A DNA stretch of 48,825 nt from Streptomyces sp. JHA26 (GCF_002005565.1 NZ_BDJC01000053.1:1-48825), one strand, 5' to 3'. Positions 23,973 to 32,344 are shown, counted from the first letter of the stretch. Program-made: numbers and translations. Notes: generated from the letters alone by a model not told the origin.

Positions 23973-24443
23973 TCAGCCGGGTCGGCCCGCGGCCTCCACG
24001 AGCGCGGCCAGTTTCGCCAGGGCCATGCGGGTGCCCGTCTCGTTGTCCGCGGCGGGCACGGCGTCGGGCAGCCCTTCGTGGACCACGGTGACGTCCGTGC
24101 CGCCGGCCGCGTCGGTGAGCGTGGTGGTCATCGTCATGGCGCCGGCGAAAGCGGGGTCGGCCGACTCGAACTCCAGCACCTCCACGACCCGTTCGTCGGG
24201 CACGAGCCGTGCGAAGTACCCGTGGTAGGTGTCGGTGTGCGCGCCGGACTTGCCGGTGCCCGTCGCCGTCTCGTACGTGAGCGTCACACGGAAGGTGCCG
24301 CCCTCCCGGGCGTCGAAGGTGTGGACCCGGGCCGTCATGTCGTCCGGCGTCCGCCAGGCCGCGACGGCGTCCGCGTCGAGCAGCGCGCGGTACACGGCCG
24401 CGCGCGGGGCGTTCACGTGCCGGGAAACCCGTGTCGAGTGCAC
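23973..24443 (-). CDS. SRPBCC (START/AHSA1-like) protein
   Basis: A 156-residue protein if read from GTG 24443. HSTRVSRHVNAPRAAVYRALLDADAVAAW is the classic AHSA1/polyketide-cyclase-like N-terminus, followed by the beta-sheet (GGTFRVTLTYE, DTYHGYFARLVPDERVVEVLEF, MTMTTTLTDAAGGTDVTVVHEGLPD) and a long C-terminal helix. The fold binds hydrophobic ligands. An ATG at 24524 would add 27 residues of non-conserved sequence; neither start has a good ribosome-binding site. It diverges from the GAPDH gene. Confidence 0.8.
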   Translation of the reverse strand: MHSTRVSRHVNAPRAAVYRALLDADAVAAWRTPDDMTARVHTFDAREGGTFRVTLTYETATGTGKSGAHTDTYHGYFARLVPDERVVEVLEFESADPAFAGAMTMTTTLTDAAGGTDVTVVHEGLPDAVPAADNETGTRMALAKLAALVEAAGRPG

Positions 24444-24543
24444 GGCACCACTGTTCGCCGCCGCCGGGATCCGGGCAAGCCCGCGCACCGGGCGCGAGCC
24501 GGCACCCGCCCGTCCGGCACTCATCTGATCGACGAGGGGCCCA

Positions 24544-24580
24544 CTTGATCGATCACGGAGGCGGTGGGGTTAGCATATGA
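24544..24580 (+). promoter_or_regulatory. Possible promoter of the GAPDH gene
   Basis: TTGATC at 24546-24551 is followed at a somewhat long spacing by TTAGCAT, before the GTG at 24608. A TGATCGA heptamer occurs here and again about 18 bp upstream (near 24526-24533). The repeat may be a regulator site. Assignment is weak. Confidence 0.3.
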
Positions 24581-24607
24581 GCGCCGCCTAGCTCGAAAGA
24601 TAGAGAC

Positions 24608-26062
24608 GTGACTGTCAACGAGGACTCGTTCACCAATTGGAAGAACCGCGAGGAGATCGCGGAGTCGATGATCCCGATGATCGGGAAGCTGCACCGCGAG
24701 CGGGACGTCACCGTCCTGCTGCACAGCCGCTCCCTGGTGAACAAGTCGGTGGTCAGCATCCTGAAGACCCACCGCTTCGCCCGGCAGATCGCCGGTGCCG
24801 AGCTGTCGGTCACCGAGACGCTCCCCTTCGTCCAGGCCCTCACCACGCTGGACCTCGGCCCCTCCCAGATCGACGTCGGCATGCTGGCCTCCACCTACAA
24901 GGAGGACGACCGCGGCCTGTCGGTGGCGGAGTTCACCGCCGAGGCCGTCGCCGGCGCCACCGGCGCGAACAAGATCGACCGCCGCGAGCCGCGCGACGTC
25001 GTCCTGTACGGCTTCGGCCGCATCGGCCGCCTCGTCGCCCGCCTGCTCATCGAGAAGGCCGGCTCGGGCAACGGCCTGCGGCTGCGTGCCATCGTCGTCC
25101 GGGGCGGCGGCGACCGGGCCGCCGAGGACATCGTCAAGCGGGCCTCGCTGCTGCGCCGCGACTCGGTGCACGGCCAGTTCCAGGGCACGATCACCGTCGA
25201 CGAGGACAACAGCACGATCGTCGCCAACGGCAACGCGATCAGGGTGATCCACGCCGACGACCCGACGCAGGTCGACTACACGGCGTACGGCATCAGGAAC
25301 GCCATCCTCATCGACAACACCGGCAAGTGGCGCGACCGCGAGGGCCTGTCGAAGCACCTGCGCCCCGGCATCGACAAGGTCGTCCTGACCGCGCCGGGCA
25401 AGGGCGACGTCCCGAACATCGTGCACGGCGTCAACCACGACACCATCAAGCCCGACGAGCAGATCCTGTCCTGCGCGTCCTGCACCACCAACGCGATCGT
25501 GCCGCCGCTGAAGGCGATGGCCGACGAGTACGGTGTGCTGCGCGGCCACGTGGAGACCGTCCACTCGTTCACCAACGACCAGAACCTGCTGGACAACTAC
25601 CACAAGTCGGACCGCCGCGGCCGGTCGGCGCCGCTGAACATGGTCATCACCGAGACCGGTGCCGCCTCCGCCGTCGCCAAGGCGCTGCCCGACCTCAAGG
25701 CGAAGATCACCGGCAGCTCGATCCGCGTCCCGGTTCCGGACGTCTCGATCGCGATCCTCAACCTCCAGCTGGCCCGTGAGACGACCCGCGAGGACGTCCT
25801 CGACCACCTGCGCGAGGTGTCGCTGACCTCGCCGCTCAAGCGCCAGATCGACTTCATCAGCGCCCCCGACGCGGTCTCCAGCGACTTCATCGGCTCGCGC
25901 CACGCCTCGATCATCGACGCCGGCGCGCTCAAGGTCGAGGGCGACAACGCCATCCTCTACCTCTGGTACGACAACGAGTTCGGCTACTCCTGCCAGGTCG
26001 TCCGCGTCGTCCAGCACGTCTCCGGGGTGGAGTACCCGACGTACCCGTCGCCGGCGGTCTGA
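24608..26062 (+). CDS. gap2: Glyceraldehyde-3-phosphate dehydrogenase, long paralogue
   Basis: A 484-residue protein from GTG 24608. The GAPDH core begins at VLYGFGRIGRLVARLL (133-148). The catalytic cysteine is C292 in SCASCTTNAI, with HSFTNDQNLLDNYH and WYDNEFGYSCQVV further on. About 125 extra N-terminal residues precede the Rossmann domain, making it longer than the usual 330-residue enzyme. After the second strand it reads VVRGGGDR instead of the acidic residue that normally selects NAD, so NADP use or a gluconeogenic role is possible. It is probably monocistronic. Confidence 0.9.
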   Translation: MTVNEDSFTNWKNREEIAESMIPMIGKLHRERDVTVLLHSRSLVNKSVVSILKTHRFARQIAGAELSVTETLPFVQALTTLDLGPSQIDVGMLASTYKEDDRGLSVAEFTAEAVAGATGANKIDRREPRDVVLYGFGRIGRLVARLLIEKAGSGNGLRLRAIVVRGGGDRAAEDIVKRASLLRRDSVHGQFQGTITVDEDNSTIVANGNAIRVIHADDPTQVDYTAYGIRNAILIDNTGKWRDREGLSKHLRPGIDKVVLTAPGKGDVPNIVHGVNHDTIKPDEQILSCASCTTNAIVPPLKAMADEYGVLRGHVETVHSFTNDQNLLDNYHKSDRRGRSAPLNMVITETGAASAVAKALPDLKAKITGSSIRVPVPDVSIAILNLQLARETTREDVLDHLREVSLTSPLKRQIDFISAPDAVSSDFIGSRHASIIDAGALKVEGDNAILYLWYDNEFGYSCQVVRVVQHVSGVEYPTYPSPAV

Positions 26063-26080
26063 TCCCGGCGGCAGGGGTGA

Positions 26081-26111
26081 GGGGCGGTGGGAGGAGCTCT
26101 TCCACCGCCCC
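26081..26111. terminator. Bidirectional terminator between gap2 and nanE
   Basis: GGGGCGGTGG (26081-26090) pairs perfectly with CCACCGCCCC (26102-26111), and three more pairs extend the stem to 13 bp around a GAGCT loop. It stands between two convergent genes. Confidence 0.75.
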
Positions 26112-26125
26112 TTCCGCATGCCCGG

Positions 26126-26806
26126 TCAGGCGGTGAGGCCCTCCACGAACATCCTGGTCAGCGCGGTCGGCGCGGTGATGGCGGTGCCGACGACGACGCT
26201 GTGCGCGCCCGCCGCGAGTGCCCGCGCGGCCTGTTCCGGCGTCGCGATGCGGCCCTCGGCGATCACCGGGGTGTCGAGCGTGCCGGCCAGGTCGGTCACC
26301 AGGGCCAGGTCCGGGGCGGTCTGCACCGGGGAGCCCGGGACGTAGCCGGACAGGGTGGTGCCGATGAAGTCGGCGCCCCGGGCGGCGGCCGCGCGGCCCT
26401 CGCCGAGGGCCGACACGTCGGCCATGACGAGGGCGCCGGCCGCGTGGACGGCCTCGACCAGCTCGGCGAAGGTGCTGCCGTCGGGGCGCGGGCGGGCGGT
26501 GGCGTCGGCGGCGACGACCGTGGCGCCCGCCTCCACCAGGGCGAGCGCGTGGCGCACGGTCGGGGTGATGAAGACGCCGCCGTCGCCGTCCTTCCACAGG
26601 CCGATGACGGGCAGGCCGACGGCCCCGACGGTGGCCGCGACGACCTCCGGGCCGTTGACGCGCACGGCCGCGGCGCCGCCGTCGCGTGCCGCCAGGGCCA
26701 TGCGGACCAGGGTGTCGGTGTGGCGCATGGGGTCGCCGGGCGGTGCCTGGCAGGAGACGATCAGGCGGCCGGCGAGGGCTTCGGCCAGGGTTCGGGCCGA
26801 GGTCAT
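26126..26806 (-). CDS. nanE: N-acetylmannosamine-6-phosphate 2-epimerase
   Basis: A 226-residue TIM-barrel protein. LIVSCQAPPGDPM is the NanE N-terminal signature, followed by AAVRVNGPEVV, VIGLWKDG, VVAADATARPRPDG, VMADVSALGEGRAAAARGADFIGTTLSGY and VIAEGRIATPEQAARAL. It converts ManNAc-6-P to GlcNAc-6-P, the step that joins sialic-acid breakdown to amino-sugar metabolism. Its ATG overlaps the stop of the kinase gene by 4 nt. It is the last gene of the leftward sialic-acid operon. Confidence 0.93.
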   Translation of the reverse strand: MTSARTLAEALAGRLIVSCQAPPGDPMRHTDTLVRMALAARDGGAAAVRVNGPEVVAATVGAVGLPVIGLWKDGDGGVFITPTVRHALALVEAGATVVAADATARPRPDGSTFAELVEAVHAAGALVMADVSALGEGRAAAARGADFIGTTLSGYVPGSPVQTAPDLALVTDLAGTLDTPVIAEGRIATPEQAARALAAGAHSVVVGTAITAPTALTRMFVEGLTA

Positions 26807-27750
26807 GAGAGGGCTCCCGTGGGGTCGGGGACGTGCAGGGGCAGGGTGCGGGTGAGCGCGGCCGCGCCGAGGACGGCGGCGTCCGCTCCCCCGCGCGGCG
26901 GCGTCGGGCGCAGGGGGCGCAGCGGGGGCATGAGTTCGGCGGCGAAGGCGGTGCGCAGGGCGTCCCAGTACAGGGCGCCGATCCGGGTCACGCCGCCGGC
27001 GACGACGACGCGGTGCGGGCCCAGCGCGTTGGCGAGGCCGCCCAGGGCCCGCCCGGCCGCACGGGCGCCGACGGTGATGGCCCGCGTGGCGTGCGGGTCC
27101 CCGTGGGCCGCGCGTTCGGCGACGGTCTGGAGGCGGTCGGCCCGGTTCCCGCCGAGCCGACCGTAGTGGGCGGTGATGGCGGGGCCCGCCGCGACGGCTT
27201 CCAGGTGGCCGGTGGCCCCGCAGGTGCAGGGCAGCCCGTCCGCCTCGGGGCTCGGCAGGTGTCCGAGGTGTCCGGCGATCCCGGCCGCGCCGTGCAGCAC
27301 GCGCCCGGCGGCGGCGACGGCGCCGCCGACGCCGGTGCCGACGGCGGCGTAGAGGAGGGTGCCGTCGGCACCGAGGTTCTCGAGTTCGGTCGCGGCGGCG
27401 GCGCGTACGTCGTTGTCGCAGGCCACGGGGAGGCCGGTGCGGGCGGCGAGGCCGGCGGCGAGCGCGGTGCCGGCCCAGCCGCGGATGGTGTCGGTGGCGC
27501 TGGTGACGGTCCCGGAGACCGGGTCGATCACGCCGGCCGCGGCGACGCCGACCGCGGTGGTGCCGGGCGCCCACACCGCGCGGGCGGCCTCCGCCATCGT
27601 GTCCAGGACCGCCCCGGCGCCCCGGGTCGCCGGGGTGGGCAGGGTGTGCCGGGCCAGTACGGTGCCGCTGGCCCCGACGAGGGCGGCGGCGATCTTCGTG
27701 CCGCCGAGGTCGAGGCCGATGACGGGCCCGTCGAGGTGCCGTGCGGTCAT
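26803..27750 (-). CDS. nanK: ROK-family N-acetylmannosamine kinase
   Basis: A 315-residue ROK kinase. The ATP-binding DLGGTKIAAALV lies near residues 14-25, ACDNDVRAAAATE supplies the catalytic Asp, and GTGVGGAVAAAGRVLHGAAGIAGHLGH follows. The zinc motif reads CTCGATGHLEA, so the third cysteine of the usual CxCGxxGCxE is histidine. It phosphorylates ManNAc to ManNAc-6-P; specificity is inferred from its place between nanA and nanE, with 4-nt overlaps on both sides. Confidence 0.9.
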   Translation of the reverse strand: MTARHLDGPVIGLDLGGTKIAAALVGASGTVLARHTLPTPATRGAGAVLDTMAEAARAVWAPGTTAVGVAAAGVIDPVSGTVTSATDTIRGWAGTALAAGLAARTGLPVACDNDVRAAAATELENLGADGTLLYAAVGTGVGGAVAAAGRVLHGAAGIAGHLGHLPSPEADGLPCTCGATGHLEAVAAGPAITAHYGRLGGNRADRLQTVAERAAHGDPHATRAITVGARAAGRALGGLANALGPHRVVVAGGVTRIGALYWDALRTAFAAELMPPLRPLRPTPPRGGADAAVLGAAALTRTLPLHVPDPTGALS

Positions 27751-28706
27751 CGGACCGGCAGCAGCCCGGCGCCGCGCAGGTGCCGCTCGACGTGGGCGAT
27801 GGACTCCTCGCCCAGCTGGACCTGCGAGGCGGCGGTGGTGCCGTGGGTGATCACACCGAGCAGCCGCAGCGCGTGCTTGAAGGCGCCGATGGCCGAGGAG
27901 TTGCGCCCCATCTCGCTCTCCGGGCCCGCGTCGACCAGGCCGAACAGCTCCACGAGCCGCTCCTGTTCCTTCACGGCGCTGTCCAGGTCGCCGCCGCGCA
28001 CGGCGTCGTAGAGGCGGACGTAGCCGGCCGGGTCGACGTTGCCCAGTCCCGGGACGACGCCGTCGGCGCCGGCCAGCAGGGCGGCGTCCACGGTCAGTTC
28101 GGAGCCGGTGAGGATGCTGAAGGAGGGCGCGGGGCCGTCGGCGCGGCCGTGGCGTCCGCCGAGCTCGACGAGGAGCCGGCGCAGGCCGCCCTCGTCGCCG
28201 CTGCTGTCCTTGAGGCCGGCCAGCGTGCCGTCCTCGGCCAGTTCGCGCACCAGGGCGGCGGAGAGCTTGCTGTGCACCGAGACGGGGAGGTCGTAGGCGT
28301 ACAGGGGCAGGTCGACGGCGGCGCGGAGCGCACGGAAGTGGGCGGCGATCTCGCGCGGGTGGGTGCGGGCGTAGAAGGGGGCGGTGGCCACCAGGGCGTC
28401 GGCGCCGGCCGCGCGGGCGGCCTCGGCGTGGATGAGCATCCGGGGCGTGGTCATGTCGATGACGCCCGCCAGCACGGGGACGCGGCCTGCGACGGCCTCG
28501 ACGACCGTCTCCAGGGCGACGGCCCGCTGCCGGTCGGTGAGGAAGGCGACCTCGCTGCTGGAGCCCAGGGCGAACAGCCCGTGCACTCCCCCGCCGACGA
28601 GGTGCTCGACGAGTCGGGTGAGCGAGGCGGTGTCGACTTCGCCCGACGCGTCCAGAGGAGTGCAGACGGGCGGCACGACGCCGCTCAGGGGCTGGGACGA
28701 GGACAT
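27747..28706 (-). CDS. nanA: N-acetylneuraminate lyase (DHDPS superfamily)
   Basis: A 319-residue class I aldolase from ATG 28706 behind CAGGAGA. The Schiff-base lysine is in LAGLKDSSGD, the catalytic tyrosine in LYAYDLPVSVHSKLS, and the carboxylate-binding loop reads GSSSE where many relatives have GSTGE. It cleaves Neu5Ac to ManNAc and pyruvate. The superfamily has many specificities, so the assignment rests mainly on neighbours: sialidase upstream, ManNAc kinase and epimerase downstream. Confidence 0.88.
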   Translation of the reverse strand: MSSSQPLSGVVPPVCTPLDASGEVDTASLTRLVEHLVGGGVHGLFALGSSSEVAFLTDRQRAVALETVVEAVAGRVPVLAGVIDMTTPRMLIHAEAARAAGADALVATAPFYARTHPREIAAHFRALRAAVDLPLYAYDLPVSVHSKLSAALVRELAEDGTLAGLKDSSGDEGGLRRLLVELGGRHGRADGPAPSFSILTGSELTVDAALLAGADGVVPGLGNVDPAGYVRLYDAVRGGDLDSAVKEQERLVELFGLVDAGPESEMGRNSSAIGAFKHALRLLGVITHGTTAASQVQLGEESIAHVERHLRGAGLLPVR

Positions 28707-28739
28707 GGTGTTTCTCCTGGGCTGTACGAGTGGTGGAAC

Positions 28740-28777
28740 GGGCCGCCGGGTGCCGGGATGCCGGCGCCGGGCGGCCC
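28740..28777 (-). other. Intercistronic hairpin between sialidase and nanA
   Basis: GGGCCGCC pairs with GGCGGCCC (28740-28747 with 28770-28777), and inside it GGTGCCGG pairs with CCGGCGCC around a GATG loop. Only one G-G mismatch interrupts a 16-bp stem. It lies in the 80-nt gap between the two cistrons and could attenuate read-through into nanA or protect the sialidase message from 3' decay. Confidence 0.6.
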
Positions 28778-28786
28778 GTGGCCTGG

Positions 28787-30262
28787 CTACGGCGCGGTGA
28801 CGGTGAGCGTCTTGTCGCCGTAGGAGTGCTGGGTGCCGCGGACCTCGTAGGTCGCGGTCGTCGACACGGTGCCCGCGGTGGCGTTCGCGGGGACGGTGAC
28901 GGGGATTTTGACGTTGGCGCCCTGGCCCGGGTTGAGCGCCGGCATGGTGACGGTGGGGGCGCTCCAGCCCGCGGGCAGCGTGAGGGAGACCGTGCCGGCC
29001 GGGAGCGCCACGTCGTTCTGGCTGACGACGCGGACGGTGACGTCGGTGGTCCGGCCGGCGGGGAGGGACGCGGGCGGGGTGACGGTGACCGGGGCGCAGA
29101 CTCCGCCGAGCCACTTCAGGTCGAAGGACGAGTAGGTGATGTGCTGGTAGTTGGCCCGCTCCCACAGCAGGCCCATGGCGGCGTTGCCGCCGGTGCCGTC
29201 GCTGAGCGGGGTGAGCGTCGAGTAGGCGGCCGCGCCGGACTCGACGGTCTTGCGCACCGGCCAGGTCTCCCCGTTGTCGCAGGAGAGGCGGACGGTGAGG
29301 TTGCTGCGACTGTTGGTCGTCGCCGTGTTGCTGAACATCAGCCAGGAGGCGCGCGGGTGCGAGGCGGCCACGTCCGGCGCGAAGCGGGTGATGGAGCCGT
29401 TGTTCGACGGGTCCGGCAGCTCGGTGTCCTGCTGGAAGGGGGTGTAGGTGACGCCGCCGTCGGAGGAGTACGCCACCGTGCGGTACGGCGCGGAGCGGCT
29501 GTTGAGCATGACGCGGCCGTCGGACAGCTCGACGGTCTTGTTCTCGTCGCCGCCGGGTCCGACGGGGGTGCCCATCTTCCAGGTGGCGCCGTGGTCGTCG
29601 CTGTAGGCGCTGACCGCGTAGTTGGCCCCGTTGTTGCGGATGGCGTACTGCTGGACGAGCCGGCCCTTGTAGGTGCCGTGGCGCAGCTGGATGCCCTCTC
29701 CGGAGGCGGCGAACATGCCGGCCCAGGCCGGGTTCTTGATGTCGGCGGTGATCCGCTCGTGCTTCCAGGTCACTCCGTCGTCGTCGGAGTAGCTGTAGTC
29801 GGCCTGGAGGATGTTCGGGTCGCTCTCGTCGTTGCCGGTGGCCGAGCCGAAGAAGCCCTGGTTCACGGAGGCCGCGTAGAAGACGAAGACGCGGCCGGTC
29901 TCGCGGTCGACGAGCAGGCTGGGGTCGCCGTAGCCCTTGGGGGCGGCGTCCTTGCGCACGACCTGCTGGGCCTGCCAGGTGGCGCCGCCGTCGGTGCTGC
30001 GCCTGAGGACGATGCCGATGTTGCCCGGCAGGTCGCCGAGGGTGGGGCGGGCGTCGTACGCGGCGATCAGCGTGCCCCGGGTGGTGCGGGTCAGGGCGGG
30101 GATGCGGTAGTAGGGGGAGCCGGTGCCCGCCGTGGCGATGTCCTGGGAGGTCAGGGTGCCGGTGGCCGTCGGGGCGGAGGTGGCCCCGTGGGCGGCGGGG
30201 ACGGTGGCGGCCAGGACGGTCAGGGCCGCGGTGGCGAGGGCGAGGGTGACTCTTCGCTGCAT
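28787..30262 (-). CDS. nanH: Secreted exo-alpha-sialidase (GH33)
   Basis: A 491-residue exported enzyme. A signal peptide (1 to about 27) precedes a six-blade propeller with the YYRIPAL motif (Arg53) and five Asp boxes: STDGGATW (89-96), SDDDGVTW (159-166), SDDHGATW (221-228), SSDGGVTY (266-273) and SCDNGETW (327-334). Candidate catalytic residues are Asp70, Glu189 and Tyr347, with Arg256 and Arg319 completing the triad. The C-terminal 100 residues are an Ig-like NEW3-type domain, probably for substrate or wall attachment. It frees sialic acid from host or environmental glycans. Confidence 0.93.
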   Translation of the reverse strand: MQRRVTLALATAALTVLAATVPAAHGATSAPTATGTLTSQDIATAGTGSPYYRIPALTRTTRGTLIAAYDARPTLGDLPGNIGIVLRRSTDGGATWQAQQVVRKDAAPKGYGDPSLLVDRETGRVFVFYAASVNQGFFGSATGNDESDPNILQADYSYSDDDGVTWKHERITADIKNPAWAGMFAASGEGIQLRHGTYKGRLVQQYAIRNNGANYAVSAYSDDHGATWKMGTPVGPGGDENKTVELSDGRVMLNSRSAPYRTVAYSSDGGVTYTPFQQDTELPDPSNNGSITRFAPDVAASHPRASWLMFSNTATTNSRSNLTVRLSCDNGETWPVRKTVESGAAAYSTLTPLSDGTGGNAAMGLLWERANYQHITYSSFDLKWLGGVCAPVTVTPPASLPAGRTTDVTVRVVSQNDVALPAGTVSLTLPAGWSAPTVTMPALNPGQGANVKIPVTVPANATAGTVSTTATYEVRGTQHSYGDKTLTVTAP

Positions 30263-30288
30263 GAACGGGCCTCTTCTCGGGTGAGGGG

Positions 30289-31311
30289 TCAGGCGAGCTG
30301 GGGGTCGTGCAGGGCGGAGAGAGCGGTGGGGGCCTCGGGGCGGGGTGCGCGGAGCAGCTCCCGTACCCAGGCCAGTTGTTCGCGGCGATGGTGGCCGCCG
30401 CCGCCTTCGTGACCGTTGAACTCGTAGACGCGTACGTCCTTGGAGCCGCCGTAGCGGTGGTAGGCCGCGAAGCTCGTCGAGGGCGGGCAGACCTCGTCCA
30501 TCATCGCGATGGAGAAGAGGGCCGGGGCGGTGGCGCGCGCGGCCAGCAGCGCCGCGTCGACGTAGGACAGGGTGGTGAAGACCGTCCCGGTGCGGTCGCG
30601 GTGCAGGCGCAGGTACTCGGCGACCTCGGTGTAGGGCGGCTGGGCCGCGATCGTCGCGCCGCGCCGGATGTCGCAGAGGAAGGGAACGTCGGGCATCACC
30701 CCGGCCAGGCCCGGCACGAGCCCGGCCACCGCGAGGGCGATGCCGCCGCCCTGGCTGATGCCGGTGACGACGACCCGGTCCGGGTCCACGGCCGGATGGG
30801 CGAGGGCCGCCTCCACGAAGCGCACGGCGTCGGTGTAGACCCGCCGGTAGTAGTGGTCGTGGGGGCTTTCGACGCCCCGGGTCAGGAAGCCGGGGACGGT
30901 GCCGTTCAGGGCGGCGGCGTCGGGGGTGTCCCCACCGGCGGTGGACCAGCCCTGGCCGCGCGTGTCCATGATGAAGTGCGCGTAGCCGGCGTTGGCCCAG
31001 AGCACCTGCTCGTGCGGCAGGCCGCGTCCGCGTCCGTAGCCGAGGAACTCCACCACGCAGCCGAGGGGTCCGCTCGCCCGTGCGGGCAGGTGCAGCCAGC
31101 CCCGGACGGGCTCGCCGGCGAAGCCCGGCACCGTGACGTCGTAGGTCGTCACCTCGGTCAGGCCGGTGTCCACGTGGGTGAAGCCGGGCGTGCCGCCGTG
31201 TTCGCGGGCCTCCCGCAGGGTCTGCTCCCAGAAGGCGTCGAGGTCGGCGGGCTCGTCGAGGTCCGGCCGCAGTGCCAGGCACTGGGCGAGGGTGAGGTCC
31301 GTCAGTGGCAT
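30289..31311 (-). CDS. CE7/AXE1 family acetyl esterase
   Basis: A 340-residue alpha/beta hydrolase of the acetylxylan esterase/cephalosporin-C deacetylase family. FLGYGRGRG, the RGQGWS motif, nucleophile GISQGG, the Asp in MMDEVCPPST and the His in NGHEGGGGHH are in the family order. It has no signal peptide. As first gene of the sialidase-nanAKE operon, it may remove O-acetyl groups from imported sialic acids, a job done elsewhere by unrelated sialate O-acetylesterases. That substrate is inference. Confidence 0.87.
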   Translation of the reverse strand: MPLTDLTLAQCLALRPDLDEPADLDAFWEQTLREAREHGGTPGFTHVDTGLTEVTTYDVTVPGFAGEPVRGWLHLPARASGPLGCVVEFLGYGRGRGLPHEQVLWANAGYAHFIMDTRGQGWSTAGGDTPDAAALNGTVPGFLTRGVESPHDHYYRRVYTDAVRFVEAALAHPAVDPDRVVVTGISQGGGIALAVAGLVPGLAGVMPDVPFLCDIRRGATIAAQPPYTEVAEYLRLHRDRTGTVFTTLSYVDAALLAARATAPALFSIAMMDEVCPPSTSFAAYHRYGGSKDVRVYEFNGHEGGGGHHRREQLAWVRELLRAPRPEAPTALSALHDPQLA

Positions 31312-31393
31312 GGGTGGCCCCGGTGGGTGAGGCGTGCGCGCGGCGCAGCGCGGAGAACGGGAGGGCCGGCCGGAACCGGCCCCGTCGAAACAG

Positions 31394-31410
31394 CAGACGT
31401 CTGATGTCTG
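31394..31410. promoter_or_regulatory. GntR operator, esterase/sialidase operon
   Basis: CAGACGTCTGATGTCTG, 83 bp before the esterase start, is the exact reverse complement of the site at 32345-32361. The core AGACGTCT is a perfect palindrome, followed by a further GATGTCTG half. It is the likely binding site of the neighbouring GntR protein. Confidence 0.72.
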
Positions 31411-31500
31411 TTGATCGAGGACACTAGAGACCGCTGCGGCGACCGTCAAGTGCCCCGCCCGGGGACGCCCGGCACGCCCGCTTGCCGCGCGCACGAAGAA

Positions 31501-31523
31501 GGCGCCCCCCGGCGGGGGGCGCC
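31501..31523 (-). terminator. Terminator downstream of the gntR gene
   Basis: GGCGCCCCCC, a GGC loop and GGGGGGCGCC form a perfect 10-bp hairpin 20 nt beyond the gntR stop codon. It separates gntR from the downstream esterase operon. Confidence 0.75.
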
Positions 31524-31542
31524 TCGGCCGTCGGCGGGGCCG

Positions 31543-32295
31543 TCAGCGTCGGGCGCGGGCCTCCTCGATCCGCTGACGCACCGGAGCGTAGTGTTCGGTG
31601 AGGGCCGCCGCGAACTCGACCGGATCGCGGTCGCGCACGGCGTCCACGATGCGCTGGTGATTGGCGATGGTGGCCGCCTCGTGCTCGCGCGTGAACACGT
31701 CCAGGTGCGGTGCGACGATGACGTAGACGTCCCAGAACGCCGTGGACAGCTGACCGATGAGGTCGTTGCCGAGCGGGGCGAGAAGCAGGGTATGGAAGGC
31801 CCGGTCGGCCTCGACGAAGCCGCGCCCCTCCCCCGCGCCGGCTCTGCGCATCTCGTCGACGTGCTGCGCGAGGAGGTCGATCTGCTCCTCGGCCAGGGAG
31901 GAGACGAGCCGGTCCGCCATGCCCCGCTCGAACAGCTCGCGCACCTCGATGAGGTCGCTCATCACCTGGAAGTCGTCGTCGGGACTGAGGAGCCCCCGGA
32001 AGGTCAGGCTCTCCACCAGGGCGGACAGGCTCAGCCTGCCGACGTAGGTGCCGTGACCGTGCCGCACCTCGACGATGTCGAGCGCGGTGAGGATCCTGAT
32101 CGCCTCCCGCACGCTGGAGCGGCTCGCGCCGAGCGCCTCGCACAGGGCGGGCTCGGTCGGCAAGGGATCCCCCGGGCGCAGGTCGTTGCGCAGGATGTAG
32201 GACTTGATGCCGTCCACGACCTCCTGCCGCAACGGTTGTCGTACCGTCTTGGGCTCCGGCACTCTCTGCCGAATCGCCCTTTGCCCCACCGCCAC
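31543..32295 (-). CDS. GntR/FadR-subfamily regulator of sialic-acid genes
   Basis: A 250-residue protein from GTG 32295, with AGAGGGG 7 nt upstream. The GntR winged helix is VVDGIKSYILRNDLRPGDPLPTEPALCEALGASRSSVREAIRILTAL. The C-terminal FCD-type ligand domain (about 95-235) contains the metal-binding arrangement DRAFHTLLL and NHQRIVDAV. A longer TTG start at 32340 would overlap the promoter and is less likely. The 17-bp site found before both sialic-acid operons makes it the probable local regulator; the inducer may be a sialic acid or ManNAc-6-P. Confidence 0.88.
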   Translation of the reverse strand: MAVGQRAIRQRVPEPKTVRQPLRQEVVDGIKSYILRNDLRPGDPLPTEPALCEALGASRSSVREAIRILTALDIVEVRHGHGTYVGRLSLSALVESLTFRGLLSPDDDFQVMSDLIEVRELFERGMADRLVSSLAEEQIDLLAQHVDEMRRAGAGEGRGFVEADRAFHTLLLAPLGNDLIGQLSTAFWDVYVIVAPHLDVFTREHEAATIANHQRIVDAVRDRDPVEFAAALTEHYAPVRQRIEEARARR

Positions 32296-32344
32296 CTCTT
32301 GACCCCTCTCATTCGCCCGGCTACGTTCCCACGTTATCAAGCAT

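Noticed and set aside
28707..29165. Extension of nanA upstream into the sialidase gene
   Set aside because: The lyase homology and a good ribosome-binding site both point to ATG 28706; the extension overlaps sialidase coding sequence in another frame.
28730..30412. A 560-codon plus-strand open frame across the sialidase gene
   Set aside because: It lies opposite a gene with signal peptide, RIP motif and five Asp boxes, and its Val/Gly/Ala-rich translation is a mirror-frame artefact.
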